Below, one piece after another: positions 36,705 to 45,812 of a stretch of 64,000 bases of DNA (positions are counted from its first letter, which is position 1; each line of letters begins with the position of its first letter). The notes below the pieces were generated by a model. The model saw only the letters and a list, made by a program, of their open reading frames with translations. It ran no database searches and was not told the DNA's origin. Made by a program: the position numbers and the translations under genes. Source of the DNA: Hyphomicrobium_A sp963726795. GTDB lineage: Bacteria > Pseudomonadota > Alphaproteobacteria > Rhizobiales > Hyphomicrobiaceae. The stretch is taken from the NCBI GenBank assembly GCA_963726795.1, contig CAVSDD010000003.1, forward strand, positions 558,001 to 622,000. The letters are read 5' to 3'.

Positions 36705-37286
36705 ATGTGGCGCTCTATCACGGACTCAATCGAAGGCTTCCTCGAATGGACAGTTTTTGCGAGCCGCTGGATCTTGGCGCCGTTCTACCTCGGCCTCGCT
36801 CTCGCGCTGATCGTGCTGTTGATCAGGTTCGCGGCCGAGCTGGTTCACTTGGGCGGCATGGCGTTTGAAGCGACCGAGTCGCAGGCGATCCTCGGCATCC
36901 TGGCGCTCGTCGACCTCACCTTGACGGGATCGCTGGTCATCATCGTGATCTTCTCGGGCTACGAGAACTTCGTCTCCAAGATCGATCACAGCGGTCACCG
37001 CGACTGGCCGGAATGGATGGCCTCGATCGACTTCACGGCGCTGAAGCTGAAGCTGCTCTCCTCGATCGTCGCCATATCGGCGGTGCAGCTTCTCAAGCAG
37101 TTCATGTCGATCTCGACGGTCTCCGACCGCGATCTCTTCTGGCTCGTAACCATCCACGTGGTGTTCGTCGTATCGAGCGTGCTGCTCGCGTTGTCCGACC
37201 GGCTGTCGGGCGGCGTCGACGCTTCGCATGGCGCGGCAAAGGAACCCGCAGCCGTCAAGAGTGGCGCCGCCAAGGGCGGCCATTGA
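36705..37286 (+). CDS. YqhA/UPF0114 (TIGR00645) membrane protein
   Basis: 193 residues from ATG 36705. Four hydrophobic segments, including WILAPFYLGLALALIVLLI, ILGILALVDLTLTGSLVIIVI and LVTIHVVFVVSSVLLAL, with the family motif FSGYENFVSKID between helices 2 and 3. Function unknown. Starts about 90 bases after paralogue 3 and is followed 17 bases later by the saccharopine-dehydrogenase-like gene. Confidence 0.92.
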   Translation: MWRSITDSIEGFLEWTVFASRWILAPFYLGLALALIVLLIRFAAELVHLGGMAFEATESQAILGILALVDLTLTGSLVIIVIFSGYENFVSKIDHSGHRDWPEWMASIDFTALKLKLLSSIVAISAVQLLKQFMSISTVSDRDLFWLVTIHVVFVVSSVLLALSDRLSGGVDASHGAAKEPAAVKSGAAKGGH

Positions 37287-37303
37287 CCGGGCGGTGATGC
37301 CAA

Positions 37304-38440
37304 GTGAGCCGCATTCTCATCGTCGGCGGCTACGGGGCGTTCGGGGCACGCGTTGCCGAGCGCCTTGCGCGTGAGGGCGGCACCGAGATCGTCATCGCCG
37401 GACGAGACGCGCTAAAGGCTGCCGAGTACGCGCAGCGGCTTGCAGCCGTAAGTTCGACTGCGGCCCTTGTCACTCACGCTGGGCTCGATGCCGTCACCGC
37501 AAGCAGCGACCAGATCGCGGCGCTGAAACCCAGCGTGACGATCAACGCGTCGGGGCCGTTCCAGGGTCAGGGCTACGGCCTGGCGCGCGCCTGCATCGCC
37601 GCCGGCTCGCACTACGTGGACCTTGCCGACGCCCGCGCCTTCGTCACCGGAATAACCAGGCTCGATGACGCCGCGAGAGCCGCCAACGTGTGCGTCATCA
37701 GCGGCGCAAGCTCGGTGCCGGGGCTCTCCTCGGCGGTCGTGCAGGACTACGCCAGCGATTTTTCGCGCATCGAGACGGTCGAGATTGGGATATCGCCCGG
37801 CAACAAGTTCGATCCCGGCGTGGCGACGGGAGCCTCGATCCTGTCGCAAGCCGGCAGGCCGCACGCCTACCGCAAGACAGGGCGCGCCGCGACCGCATAT
37901 GGATGGCAGGGATTGAGTCGGCACCGCTTCCCCGAGATCGGTGCGCGCTGGATGAGCGATGTTGACGTTCCCGATCTCGAGTTGATGCCGCAGCATTTCC
38001 CGTCGCTGCAGTCGGTACGCTTCAGGGCCGGCGTGGAGATCGGAGCATTCCATCTCGGATTGTGGAGCATGTCGTGGCTGGTGCGCGCCGGCCTCATCCG
38101 CGATCTGGGCTCGCTCGCGTCACCCTTGTTGCGGGCCAAGCGGAAGCTGAGCTTCCTCGGCTCCGACCGGGGCGGGATGTACGTGACGCTCGGCGGCCGC
38201 GATGCAAACGGATCAACCCGCGAGCTGCACTGGCATCTGCTTGCGGGCTCGGGCCATGGCCCCTACGTGCCGGGCATCGCGTCCGTTATCCTTGCCAAGC
38301 GCCTCGCAGCCGGACGCGGTCCTTCGCCCGGCGCGCGTCCCTGCTTTGCGCTGTTTTCGGTGGCCGATTTCGAGGCGGCGGTCGCGGACCTCGACATCAC
38401 CTGCAGCGCCGAATGGGAAACTGGTCCGGCGGCGCGCTAG
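37304..38440 (+). CDS. saccharopine dehydrogenase-like NAD(P)-binding protein
   Basis: 378 residues from GTG 37304. N-terminal Rossmann fold with ILIVGGYGAFGARVAERLA (GxGxxG-type) and EIVIAGRD, then VTINASGPFQGQGYGLARAC and HYVDLADARAFVTGI, typical of the saccharopine dehydrogenase NADP-binding family. The middle holds ISGASSVPGLSSAVV. Many such proteins are not involved in lysine metabolism; substrate unknown. Convergent with, and overlapping by 4 bases, the LssY_C gene. Confidence 0.85.
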   Translation: MSRILIVGGYGAFGARVAERLAREGGTEIVIAGRDALKAAEYAQRLAAVSSTAALVTHAGLDAVTASSDQIAALKPSVTINASGPFQGQGYGLARACIAAGSHYVDLADARAFVTGITRLDDAARAANVCVISGASSVPGLSSAVVQDYASDFSRIETVEIGISPGNKFDPGVATGASILSQAGRPHAYRKTGRAATAYGWQGLSRHRFPEIGARWMSDVDVPDLELMPQHFPSLQSVRFRAGVEIGAFHLGLWSMSWLVRAGLIRDLGSLASPLLRAKRKLSFLGSDRGGMYVTLGGRDANGSTRELHWHLLAGSGHGPYVPGIASVILAKRLAAGRGPSPGARPCFALFSVADFEAAVADLDITCSAEWETGPAAR

Positions 38441-39312
38441 CCTCGCGCCTGCGTTTGTGACGGAGCCTGCTTCGGGGGCGACTGGGCCAGCAGGGCGACC
38501 GCGACATCGCCATCGGTGATGTAGTGGTTCACCGCTTTTGCGGCGGGCTTGTCGCTCATGTCGTAGAGGCTCACGTCGCTGATGCCGCCGGCCGCTTCAA
38601 GCTCGCCGATCGTGAAATTGCGCTCGGAATTGGTGTCGGCATCGGTCGCGTGCGTGATCTGGAACGTCAGGCTCGTGAGCGAGAAGCCGGTGTCCTTGGT
38701 GGCGGCGCCGACCCAGAGCACGCGCCGCGTCAGGTCCGGGCGGTCGGTGTTGAGCCAGAAGTCGGCCGTATCGGGGCCGGCCTCAGCTTCGGCGAACGTC
38801 TTTGCCCAGAAGCGCACGTGGTGGCGTTTGCGCGGGCTGTCGTCGATGGCCAGCTCAAAGCCGATGTCCTGGCCGCGGCCGAACAGGTAGAGCGTGCTGA
38901 ACGGGGCGGAGGGATAGCTCGTGTCGAGCACGAAGGCGCGCACCATGTGCCAGGCGCTGCGGATCCCAAGCGGGTCCGCTTCCGCCCAGCCCGCCGCCGC
39001 GAACGCGTGGCGCAATTCGGCGATCGTGCCGATCAGCGCGAGGTTGACCGGATCGCCCGGCAACCCGTCGCCGGTGACGGTGAAGCGCGGGACGTGGTGG
39101 CGCTGCAGGATCTTGAGGCCCATGCGCACGGCGTAGGGCAGGATCACGTAGGCGCCGATGCCGTAGGTCGCGGCGAGCGCAAGCGCCCACGGCAGGCGCT
39201 TATCTGCGAAATCGAAAACGACGAACGCGATGAGCCAGACGCTCAAGACGCCGAGACCGAAGATTGCCAGACGCTGCAGCAGACGGATCAACACGCTCGC
39301 GCTCCGAATCAT
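38437..39312 (-). CDS. LssY C-terminal domain membrane protein
   Basis: 291 residues. Two N-terminal membrane helices (LAIFGLGVLSVWLIAFVVF and ALALAATYGIGAYVILPYA), then a soluble LssY_C domain: GDPVNLALIGTIAELRHAF, AWHMVRAFVLDTSYPSAPFS, STLYLFGRGQDIGFELAID, KRHHVRFW, RVLWVGAATKDTGF. In other bacteria the domain is fused to DedA or PAP2 membrane domains; here it stands alone. Function not established. Confidence 0.88.
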   Translation of the reverse strand: MIRSASVLIRLLQRLAIFGLGVLSVWLIAFVVFDFADKRLPWALALAATYGIGAYVILPYAVRMGLKILQRHHVPRFTVTGDGLPGDPVNLALIGTIAELRHAFAAAGWAEADPLGIRSAWHMVRAFVLDTSYPSAPFSTLYLFGRGQDIGFELAIDDSPRKRHHVRFWAKTFAEAEAGPDTADFWLNTDRPDLTRRVLWVGAATKDTGFSLTSLTFQITHATDADTNSERNFTIGELEAAGGISDVSLYDMSDKPAAKAVNHYITDGDVAVALLAQSPPKQAPSQTQARG

Positions 39313-39496
39313 GTGGGGCTGGCCCCAACATCACTATGAGCACGAGAAGCGGTTTCAATCCGGTTAGGGGAACTAACAATTCCTCAACGGCATCTGGCGG
39401 ATTTGCTTAGGCGCGGTTGAACGACGCATGCCGAAGCGATGCACATGACGTAGGCTCGATTGTTCGGCGCAACCCCCCGGCACGAGGACAGCAGTG

Positions 39497-40327
39497 ATGG
39501 AAACGATCACCACCACGGACGGCACGAGGATCTTTTTCAAGGATTGGGGGCCGCGCGATGCCCAGGTCCTGTTCTTTCATCACGGCTGGCCGCTGAGCGC
39601 CGACGACTGGGACAACCAGCTGCTGTTCTTCCTCGACAAAGGCTTCCGCGTCATCGCGCATGACCGGCGCGGGCACGGCCGCTCGACGCAGACCGATACC
39701 GGAAACGACATGGATACGTATGCCGCCGATCTCATCCAATTGGCGGATGCGCTCGATTTGAAGGGTGCAATCCATATCGGCCACTCGACCGGCGGTGGCG
39801 AGGTCGCGCGTTACGTGGCGCGCGCCAAGCCGGGGCGGGTTTCGAAGGCGGTGTTGATCAGCGCGGTGCCGCCGATCATGGTCAAGTCGGACAAGAATCC
39901 CGGCGGCTTGCCGATCGAGGTGTTCGACGGGTTTCGCACTGCGCTCGCGGCCAACCGCGCGCAGTTCTACCTCGATGTCGCATCCGGGCCGTTTTACGGA
40001 TTCAACCGTCCCGGTGTGAAGGCGATCGAAGGCGTGGTTCGCAACTGGTGGCGCCAGGGCATGATGGGCGGCGCCAAGGCCGGCTACGACTGCATCAAGG
40101 CGTTCTCGGAGACGGACTTCAACGAGGATCTGAAGAAGATCGAGGTGCCGGTGCTCGTCTTGCACGGCGAGGACGACCAGATCGTGCCGTTCGCCGATTC
40201 AGCGCCGCTGTCGGTCAAGCTCCTGAAGCAGGGCACGCTCAAGAGCTACAAGGGCTTCCCGCACGGCATGTGCACGACGCACGCCGACGTCATAAACGCC
40301 GATCTGCTGGCGTTCGTGAAGAGCTAG
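39497..40327 (+). CDS. alpha/beta hydrolase (chloroperoxidase/esterase type)
   Basis: 276 residues from ATG 39497. Compact alpha/beta hydrolase of the cofactor-free haloperoxidase/esterase group: VLFFHHGWPLSADDWDNQL, FRVIAHDRRGHGRS, nucleophile in HIGHSTGGGEVARYV, acid in VLHGEDDQIVPF and His in GFPHGMCTTHADVIN. No signal peptide, so cytoplasmic. The true substrate is unknown; perhydrolase activity in vitro is common in this group. Convergent with secA. Confidence 0.93.
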   Translation: METITTTDGTRIFFKDWGPRDAQVLFFHHGWPLSADDWDNQLLFFLDKGFRVIAHDRRGHGRSTQTDTGNDMDTYAADLIQLADALDLKGAIHIGHSTGGGEVARYVARAKPGRVSKAVLISAVPPIMVKSDKNPGGLPIEVFDGFRTALAANRAQFYLDVASGPFYGFNRPGVKAIEGVVRNWWRQGMMGGAKAGYDCIKAFSETDFNEDLKKIEVPVLVLHGEDDQIVPFADSAPLSVKLLKQGTLKSYKGFPHGMCTTHADVINADLLAFVKS

Positions 40328-40351
40328 CGGCGCGAGAACACGGCGAGCGCG

Positions 40352-43300
40352 TCACTCGTGCTTGCCGTGGCACTGCTTGTACTTCTTGCCCGAGCCGCAG
40401 GGGCAGGGTGAGTTGCGCGCCACCCGGCCCCAGGTCGCGGGATCCTTGGGATCGACGGCTTCGCTCTGCTTGCGTGTTTGCTGCGGCGGTCTCGGACGGG
40501 GCGCGGGAGGACCGCGCCGCTCCGCCTCGATGGCGGCGTCGGCGAGGGCCAGCTCGTCGAAGCCGGTGACCGGGTCGGCGTGATGGGCGACCATGGGCGG
40601 CAGCTCGACCTCCTGCAGCGCGGGCTGCTGATCGGGTGGCGCAAGCTCGACGTGCATGAGCTGTCCGGTGACGGCCTCGCGCAGGTTGGCGAGCATCGCC
40701 TCGAAGAGCACGAAGGCTTCGCTCTTGTACTCGTTCAGCGGATCGCGCTGGCCGTAGGCGCGGAAGCCGATCACCTGGCGCAGGTGCTCCAGCGTGACGA
40801 TGTGCTCGCGCCAGAGGTGATCCAGCGTCTGCAAAAGCACCATCTTCTCGATCTGCCGCATGTTCTGCGGGCCCAGGTCGCGCTCCTTGGCGTCGGCCTT
40901 CTCGTCGACCTCCTTGATGAGCCGCTCGGAGATCTCCTGGTCGGCGATGCCTTCTTCCTCGGCCCACTTGTCGATCGGCAGCTCGATGCCGAACACGCCG
41001 GCAATGCCGTCCTTGAGCGCCTTCGTGTTCCACTGCTCGGCGTAGGCCTTCTCGGGAATGTGCACGCGCACGAGCTCGTTCACCAGCTGGTGGCGCAGGT
41101 CCCGCACCGTCTCGGACACGTTCTCCTCGGCCATGATGTCGATGCGCTGCTCGAAGATCACCTTGCGCTGGTCGTTCATCACGTCGTCGTACTTGAGGAT
41201 CTGCTTGCGAATGTCGAAGTTGCGCGCCTCGACCTTCTTCTGCGCCATCTCCAGCGACTTGTTCATCCAGGGATGGGTGATCGCCTCGTCTTCCTGCAGG
41301 CCAAGCGTCTTCAGAACGCTGTCCATGCGCTCAGAACCGAAGATGCGCATCAGGTCGTCGTCGAGCGACAGGTAGAACTTGGAGCGGCCGGGGTCGCCCT
41401 GGCGGCCGGAGCGGCCGCGCAGCTGGTTGTCGATGCGCCGGCTCTCGTGGCGCTCGGTGGCGAGCACGAAGAGCCCGCCGGCATCGAGCGCTTCCTGGCG
41501 CTTCTCGGCGACGTCCGCCTGCAGGTTGGTGCGCTTCTTGGCGATCGCCGCCTCGTCGGGCGCGCGCCCTGCTTCTGTTTCCTCCGCGATCCAATCCTTC
41601 AATCTGTAATCGACGTTGCCGCCGAGCTGAATGTCGGTGCCGCGGCCCGCCATGTTGGTCGCGATGGTCACGCCGCCGGGAACGCCCGCCTGGGCGACGA
41701 TGCGCGCTTCCTGCTCGTGGTAGCGCGCGTTCAGCACGTGATGGGGAATGGGATCGGAGTTCGCCTTGGCGCGCGAGCCGAGCTCGACCAGGTAGGAGCC
41801 GATGTCGGCGAGGTAGGCCTTGAGCTCGCCCTCCTTGCCCTCTTTCAGCTTGTCCGACAGGGCCAGAGCGTTGCGCCCGAGGTCCTGGATATAGGTCTTG
41901 TCCTTCAGCAGCTCCGACAGCTGCTCCGACTTCTCGATCGACACCGTGCCGACCAGGATCGGCTGCCCGCGGCGGCGGCAGTCGGCAATCGAGCGAACGA
42001 TCGCGGCGTACTTCTCTTTGGCCGTGCGGTAGATCTCGTCGTCGTCGTCGACACGGCACACGGTCATGTTGGTGGGGATCTCGACCACGTCGAGACCGTA
42101 GATGTCCATGAACTCGTTGGCTTCCGTCGCCGCCGTGCCGGTCATGCCGGCAAGCTTGTCGTACAAACGGAAGTAGTTCTGGAAGGTGATCGACGCGAGC
42201 GTCTGGTTCTCGGGCTGGATCTCGACGCGCTCCTTGGCCTCGAGCGCCTGGTGCAGGCCTTCCGAATAGCGCCGGCCCGGCATCATGCGGCCGGTGAACT
42301 CGTCGATGATGACGACCTGGTTGGCTTTGACGATGTAGTCGCGGTCGCGCTGGAACAGCTTGTGCGCCTTCAGGGCCGAGTTGATGTGGTGCACGTAGGA
42401 GACGTTCTCGATGTCGTACAGCGAGCCCTGCATCACGCCCTGCGCCGCCAGCATCTCCTCGACGCGCTCGTTGCCGAACTCGGTCAGCGATACCTGGCGC
42501 TGCTTCTCGTCGAGCTCGATGAGGCCCTCGACCTTGAGCACCTCCTTCATTTTCTCCTTGCCGTGCGTGCGCTCGACTTCCTTCTCGATCTTGGCGTGCT
42601 CGGCGACGACCAGCTTCATCAGGTCGTCGATCGTCAAGTAGAGGTCAGCGCGGTCCTCCAGCGGACCGGAGATGATGAGCGGGGTGCGCGCCTCGTCGAT
42701 CAGGATCGAATCCACCTCGTCGACGATCGCGTACACGTGTGCGCGCTGGACCATCTCCTCCTTGTGGATCTTCATGTTGTCGCGGAGGTAGTCGAAGCCC
42801 AGCTCGTTGTTGGTGCCGTAGGTCACGTCGCAGGCGTAGGCTTCCTTGCGCTGCACGTCGTCGAGGCCATGCACGATGCAGCCGACGGTGAGGCCGAGGA
42901 ACTTGTAGACCTGGCCCATCCAATCGGCGTCGCGTTGGGCGAGGTAGTCGTTGACGGTGACGACGTGCACGCCGGTGCTGGCGATGGCATTGAGATAGAC
43001 TGCGAGCGTGGCAACGAGCGTCTTGCCCTCGCCGGTCTTCATCTCGGCGATCTTGCCTTCGTGCAGAACCATGCCGCCGATCATCTGCACGTCGAAGTGG
43101 CGCTGACCCAGCGTGCGCCGGGCGGCTTCGCGCACGGTGGCAAACGCCGGCACCAGGAGATCGTCGAGGGTCGTGCCATTCTTATACTGTTCACGGAACA
43201 TCTCCGTGCGCGCGCGGAGCTCGTCGTCCGACAGCGCCTCTATCTCCGGCTCGAGCGCGTTGATCGCCTCGACGCGGGGGCGATAGCCTTTGACGCGGCG

Positions 43301-43354
43301 ATCGTTGGAGGAGCCGAAAATCTTCGCCGCAAAGCCGCCAATCGTGGAAAGCAT
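40352..43354 (-). CDS. secA: preprotein translocase ATPase SecA
   Basis: 1000 residues. Motor of the Sec pathway, pushing unfolded preproteins through SecYEG. Walker A EMKTGEGKTLVA, Walker B region IVDEVDSILIDEARTP, helicase-like NMAGRGTDIQLGG and RGRSGRQGDPG, helical scaffold DHLWREHIVTLEHLRQ, and a C-terminal zinc-binding tail CPCGSGKKYKQCHG that binds SecB. Between KDKTYIQDLG and HHVLNARYHEQEA in nucleotide-binding domain 2 there is an insertion of roughly 50 residues compared with E. coli; I recall a similar one in other alphaproteobacteria. Divergent from the parvulin gene. Confidence 0.98.
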   Translation of the reverse strand: MLSTIGGFAAKIFGSSNDRRVKGYRPRVEAINALEPEIEALSDDELRARTEMFREQYKNGTTLDDLLVPAFATVREAARRTLGQRHFDVQMIGGMVLHEGKIAEMKTGEGKTLVATLAVYLNAIASTGVHVVTVNDYLAQRDADWMGQVYKFLGLTVGCIVHGLDDVQRKEAYACDVTYGTNNELGFDYLRDNMKIHKEEMVQRAHVYAIVDEVDSILIDEARTPLIISGPLEDRADLYLTIDDLMKLVVAEHAKIEKEVERTHGKEKMKEVLKVEGLIELDEKQRQVSLTEFGNERVEEMLAAQGVMQGSLYDIENVSYVHHINSALKAHKLFQRDRDYIVKANQVVIIDEFTGRMMPGRRYSEGLHQALEAKERVEIQPENQTLASITFQNYFRLYDKLAGMTGTAATEANEFMDIYGLDVVEIPTNMTVCRVDDDDEIYRTAKEKYAAIVRSIADCRRRGQPILVGTVSIEKSEQLSELLKDKTYIQDLGRNALALSDKLKEGKEGELKAYLADIGSYLVELGSRAKANSDPIPHHVLNARYHEQEARIVAQAGVPGGVTIATNMAGRGTDIQLGGNVDYRLKDWIAEETEAGRAPDEAAIAKKRTNLQADVAEKRQEALDAGGLFVLATERHESRRIDNQLRGRSGRQGDPGRSKFYLSLDDDLMRIFGSERMDSVLKTLGLQEDEAITHPWMNKSLEMAQKKVEARNFDIRKQILKYDDVMNDQRKVIFEQRIDIMAEENVSETVRDLRHQLVNELVRVHIPEKAYAEQWNTKALKDGIAGVFGIELPIDKWAEEEGIADQEISERLIKEVDEKADAKERDLGPQNMRQIEKMVLLQTLDHLWREHIVTLEHLRQVIGFRAYGQRDPLNEYKSEAFVLFEAMLANLREAVTGQLMHVELAPPDQQPALQEVELPPMVAHHADPVTGFDELALADAAIEAERRGPPAPRPRPPQQTRKQSEAVDPKDPATWGRVARNSPCPCGSGKKYKQCHGKHE

Positions 43355-43434
43355 CCGAAAGATGTCCTTAAATTCGCACCAGCCGCCAGGGGCTCGTAGC
43401 CTACCCTTGCGGCAAAGACGTGCCCCGCGCCAAT

Positions 43435-43480
43435 GAACCGTACTGTCCTGAACCGCTGCTGTCCTGAACCGTGCTGTCCG
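43435..43480. repeat. three imperfect tandem copies of a 15-16 base unit
   Basis: Units begin at 43435, 43450 and 43466: GAACCGTACTGTCCT, GAACCGCTGCTGTCCT, GAACCGTGCTGTCCG. They lie in the 444-base non-coding gap (43355-43798) between secA and the parvulin gene. Confidence 0.7.
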
Positions 43481-43526
43481 CCGGAGGCGGCCCGATCGAC
43501 GGCCCCGATCAGGTGCTTAGATGCGC

Positions 43527-43560
43527 CGGTCATGCGGGACGCATGCCTCCGGCATGACCG
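43527..43560. promoter_or_regulatory. inverted repeat in the secA-parvulin gap
   Basis: Perfect 9-bp arms CGGTCATGC and GCATGACCG enclose 16 bases that contain another GCATGC palindrome. No T-run on either side. Could be a transcription end for one neighbour or an operator; the rest of the 43355-43798 gap shows no gene. Confidence 0.45.
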
Positions 43561-43798
43561 AACGCCGCTTCGCGGTGAGAAATAAGGACGGCACCCTGGG
43601 GTTGTCAACGCATGTGGAACCCGGCATACGGTGCCCTCTCCAATCGGTAACTTGGCAGCGGGGGCTGGGCCCACTACCGATTGGGCCGCTTACGACCGTC
43701 TTCCTGGCGACTTGCCGCATCTGCGCCAACCTGGCACGCCGCCCGCAAATCCCACGCGCCGCCGTCCCTTCTTCATCGCCCAACAGTAGAGACAGACG

Positions 43799-44763
43799 AT
43801 GCAAAAGCCATATTCCGCACAGCTACGCCCCGCGCTCCTCGCCGCCATCGCGTTGACGCTTCTTGCGGCGCCCTGCCAGCGCGCGAGCGCGGAGGATGCG
43901 CTAAGCTCGAAGGTCGTCGCGAAGGTCAACGGACAGGCGATCACCGAATCCGACATGAAGTTCGCCGAGGGCGAATTGAGCGCCGATCTCGGCGACCTGC
44001 CGCCCGAGGTGAAGCGCCGGGCGCTCGCCGAGTACCTGATCGACAACGTGCTGTTTGCCGATGCCGCCACGGCGGCCAAGCTCGACACCTCGCCCGATTT
44101 CGAGGAGCAGATGAAGTACCTGCACCGCAGGCTGTTGCGCGAGCAGTTCTTCGAGAAGTCCCTCAAGAGCACGGTCAGCGTTGACGAAGCCAAGAAGCTT
44201 TACGACGCCCGCGTTACTGAGATGAAGCCCGAGGACGAATTTGCGGCGCGCCACATCCTGGTCGACACCGAGGAGAAGGCCAAAGAGCTTCACGACAAGA
44301 TCAAGGCGGGCGCCGACTTTGCCCAGCTTGCTAAGGAGAACTCCAAGGACACCGGCTCCAAGGACCAGGGCGGCCTGTTGGGCTACCTCGTCGCCGGCCA
44401 GCTGGTGCCCGAGTTTGCCGCGAAGATCGCCACGATGCAGAAGGGTGAGGTCTCCGATCCGGTGAAGACGCAGTTCGGCTGGCACATCATCAAGCTGGAA
44501 GATCGCCGTCGCAAGGAGCCGCCGAACTTCGACTCGGTGAAGACCACCATCATGAACTCGCTCGCTGTTCGTAAGGCGCAGGAGAAGGCCCAGGAGCTGC
44601 GCTCCAAGGCGACTCTTCGAATACGTCGACGAGGGCATCAAGAAGCAGGTCGAGGAGCAGAAGGCCAAGGCCGACGCTGCGGCAGCCGCCGCCAAGAAGG
44701 ACGGCGCTGCGCCCGCGGCCAAGCCCGCCGACGCCAAACCCGACGCTGCGCCAAAGCCGTAGC
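43799..44763 (+). CDS. exported parvulin-type peptidyl-prolyl isomerase (C-terminus frameshifted)
   Basis: About 320 residues when the frame is corrected. Signal peptide LLAAIALTLLAAPCQRASA; SurA/PpiC-like N-terminal chaperone region (VVAKVNGQAITESDMKFAE); parvulin domain AARHILVDTEEKAKELHDKI, ENSKDTGSKDQGGLLG, KTQFGWHIIKLED. After RSKAT (about 44612) the open frame turns into Arg-rich nonsense to 44836. In the next frame it reads LFEYVDEGIKKQVEEQKAK and ends DAKPDAAPKP with a stop at 44763, just before a terminator. A periplasmic foldase next to secA makes functional sense. Confidence 0.88.
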
Positions 44764-44786
44764 AACTATCCAAATCGGTTCCGGTG

Positions 44787-44816
44787 AGGGCGCGTTCGCA
44801 AGTCGAGCGCGCCCTT
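44787..44816 (+). terminator. intrinsic terminator after parvulin gene
   Basis: Stem AGGGCGCG / CGCGCCCT with a 13-base loop, then TTCCTGTTT. Starts 24 bases after the restored stop at 44763 and lies inside the uncorrected frame, which supports the frameshift reading. Confidence 0.7.
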
Positions 44817-44914
44817 TCCTGTTTCGGCAGGAATAAATCCAAGGCCGGTGCCGTTGGTCGCCTCGCGGTAACACTTTCGCCCGTATGCTTTCCCGGCAAC
44901 CGCTGGAGAAGCCC

Positions 44915-45725
44915 ATGTCCGAAGAGCCGAAGGTCGGCTGTGAGGGGTGTAAGACCACCTTGGAGTTCGACCTGTCGATGGCCTTTCAGCCCATCGTCGA
45001 CGTCGAGCAGCGCTCAATCTTCGCTTACGAGGCGCTGGTACGCGGGACCGACGGGGCCGGCGCGGCGAGCGTGCTCGCCCGCGTCAACGAGGAAAACCGC
45101 TACGCCTTCGATCAGGCCTGCCGCGTGCGCGCGGTGGAGCTCGCCGCATCGCTCGGCATGACGACCAAGCTCAGCATCAACTTCATGCCCAATGCGGTCT
45201 ATGAGCCCACGCGCTGCCTGCGCACGACGATCGAGGCTGCCCGCCGCAGCAATTTCCCTCTCGGCAACATCATCTTCGAGACGACCGAGGATGAGCGGGT
45301 CCACGACGCCGGGTTCCTCAAGAAGATATTCGTGACCTACCGCGCCGAGGGGCTCAAGACGGCCATCGACGATTTCGGCGCGGGCTACGCCAACCTCACA
45401 CTCCTCGCCGATTTCCAGCCCGATTACCTGAAGCTCGACCGTGCCCTCATTTCGCACATCGATACCGACCGCGCCCGCCAGACCATCGTGGGCGCCATGG
45501 CTGCTACCGGCAACTTGCTCGGCATCAAGGTCATTGCGGAAGGCATCGAGCGGCCCCAGGAGGCGTATGTCCTGCGCCGTCTCGGCATCTCGCTGATGCA
45601 GGGATACCTGTTCGCCAGGCCCGGCTTTCGAGACGTTGCCGACCGTCGATTTCGATGCTGTCGCCGCGATTATCCAAGAGCCGGCCGCGCGCCGAATCAT
45701 TCGCCGCCAGGCTGCGACGCCCTAG
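44915..45725 (+). CDS. EAL-domain cyclic-di-GMP phosphodiesterase-like protein (C-terminus frameshifted)
   Basis: About 269 residues from ATG 44915 (GGAG upstream). A stand-alone EAL domain: SMAFQPIVDVEQRSIFAYEALVRG holds the EAL signature, with SINFMPNAV, FETTEDE, TAIDDFGAGYANLT, LKLDRALI and IAEGIE giving the expected metal and catalytic residues, so c-di-GMP hydrolysis is plausible. Near 45632 an extra T in GGCTTTCGAG breaks the frame; corrected, the end reads ETLPTVDFDAVAAIIQEPAA with a stop at 45723. The N-terminal CEGCKTTLEF contains a CxxC that could bind metal. Confidence 0.88.
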
Positions 45726-45812
45726 CAGCCGTCCCACCGCGCATCGCCCCGCTTGATCTAGGCTGCCCGATCTGGTTGTTGAGCCGCGCGCTTCGCCGCG
45801 GAGATCACAACC

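Noticed and set aside
40478..43399. 973-codon open frame antisense to secA
   Set aside because: It mirrors secA in full and reads as His/Leu/Arg/Asp-rich sequence without any domain. Long antisense frames are expected opposite GC-rich genes.
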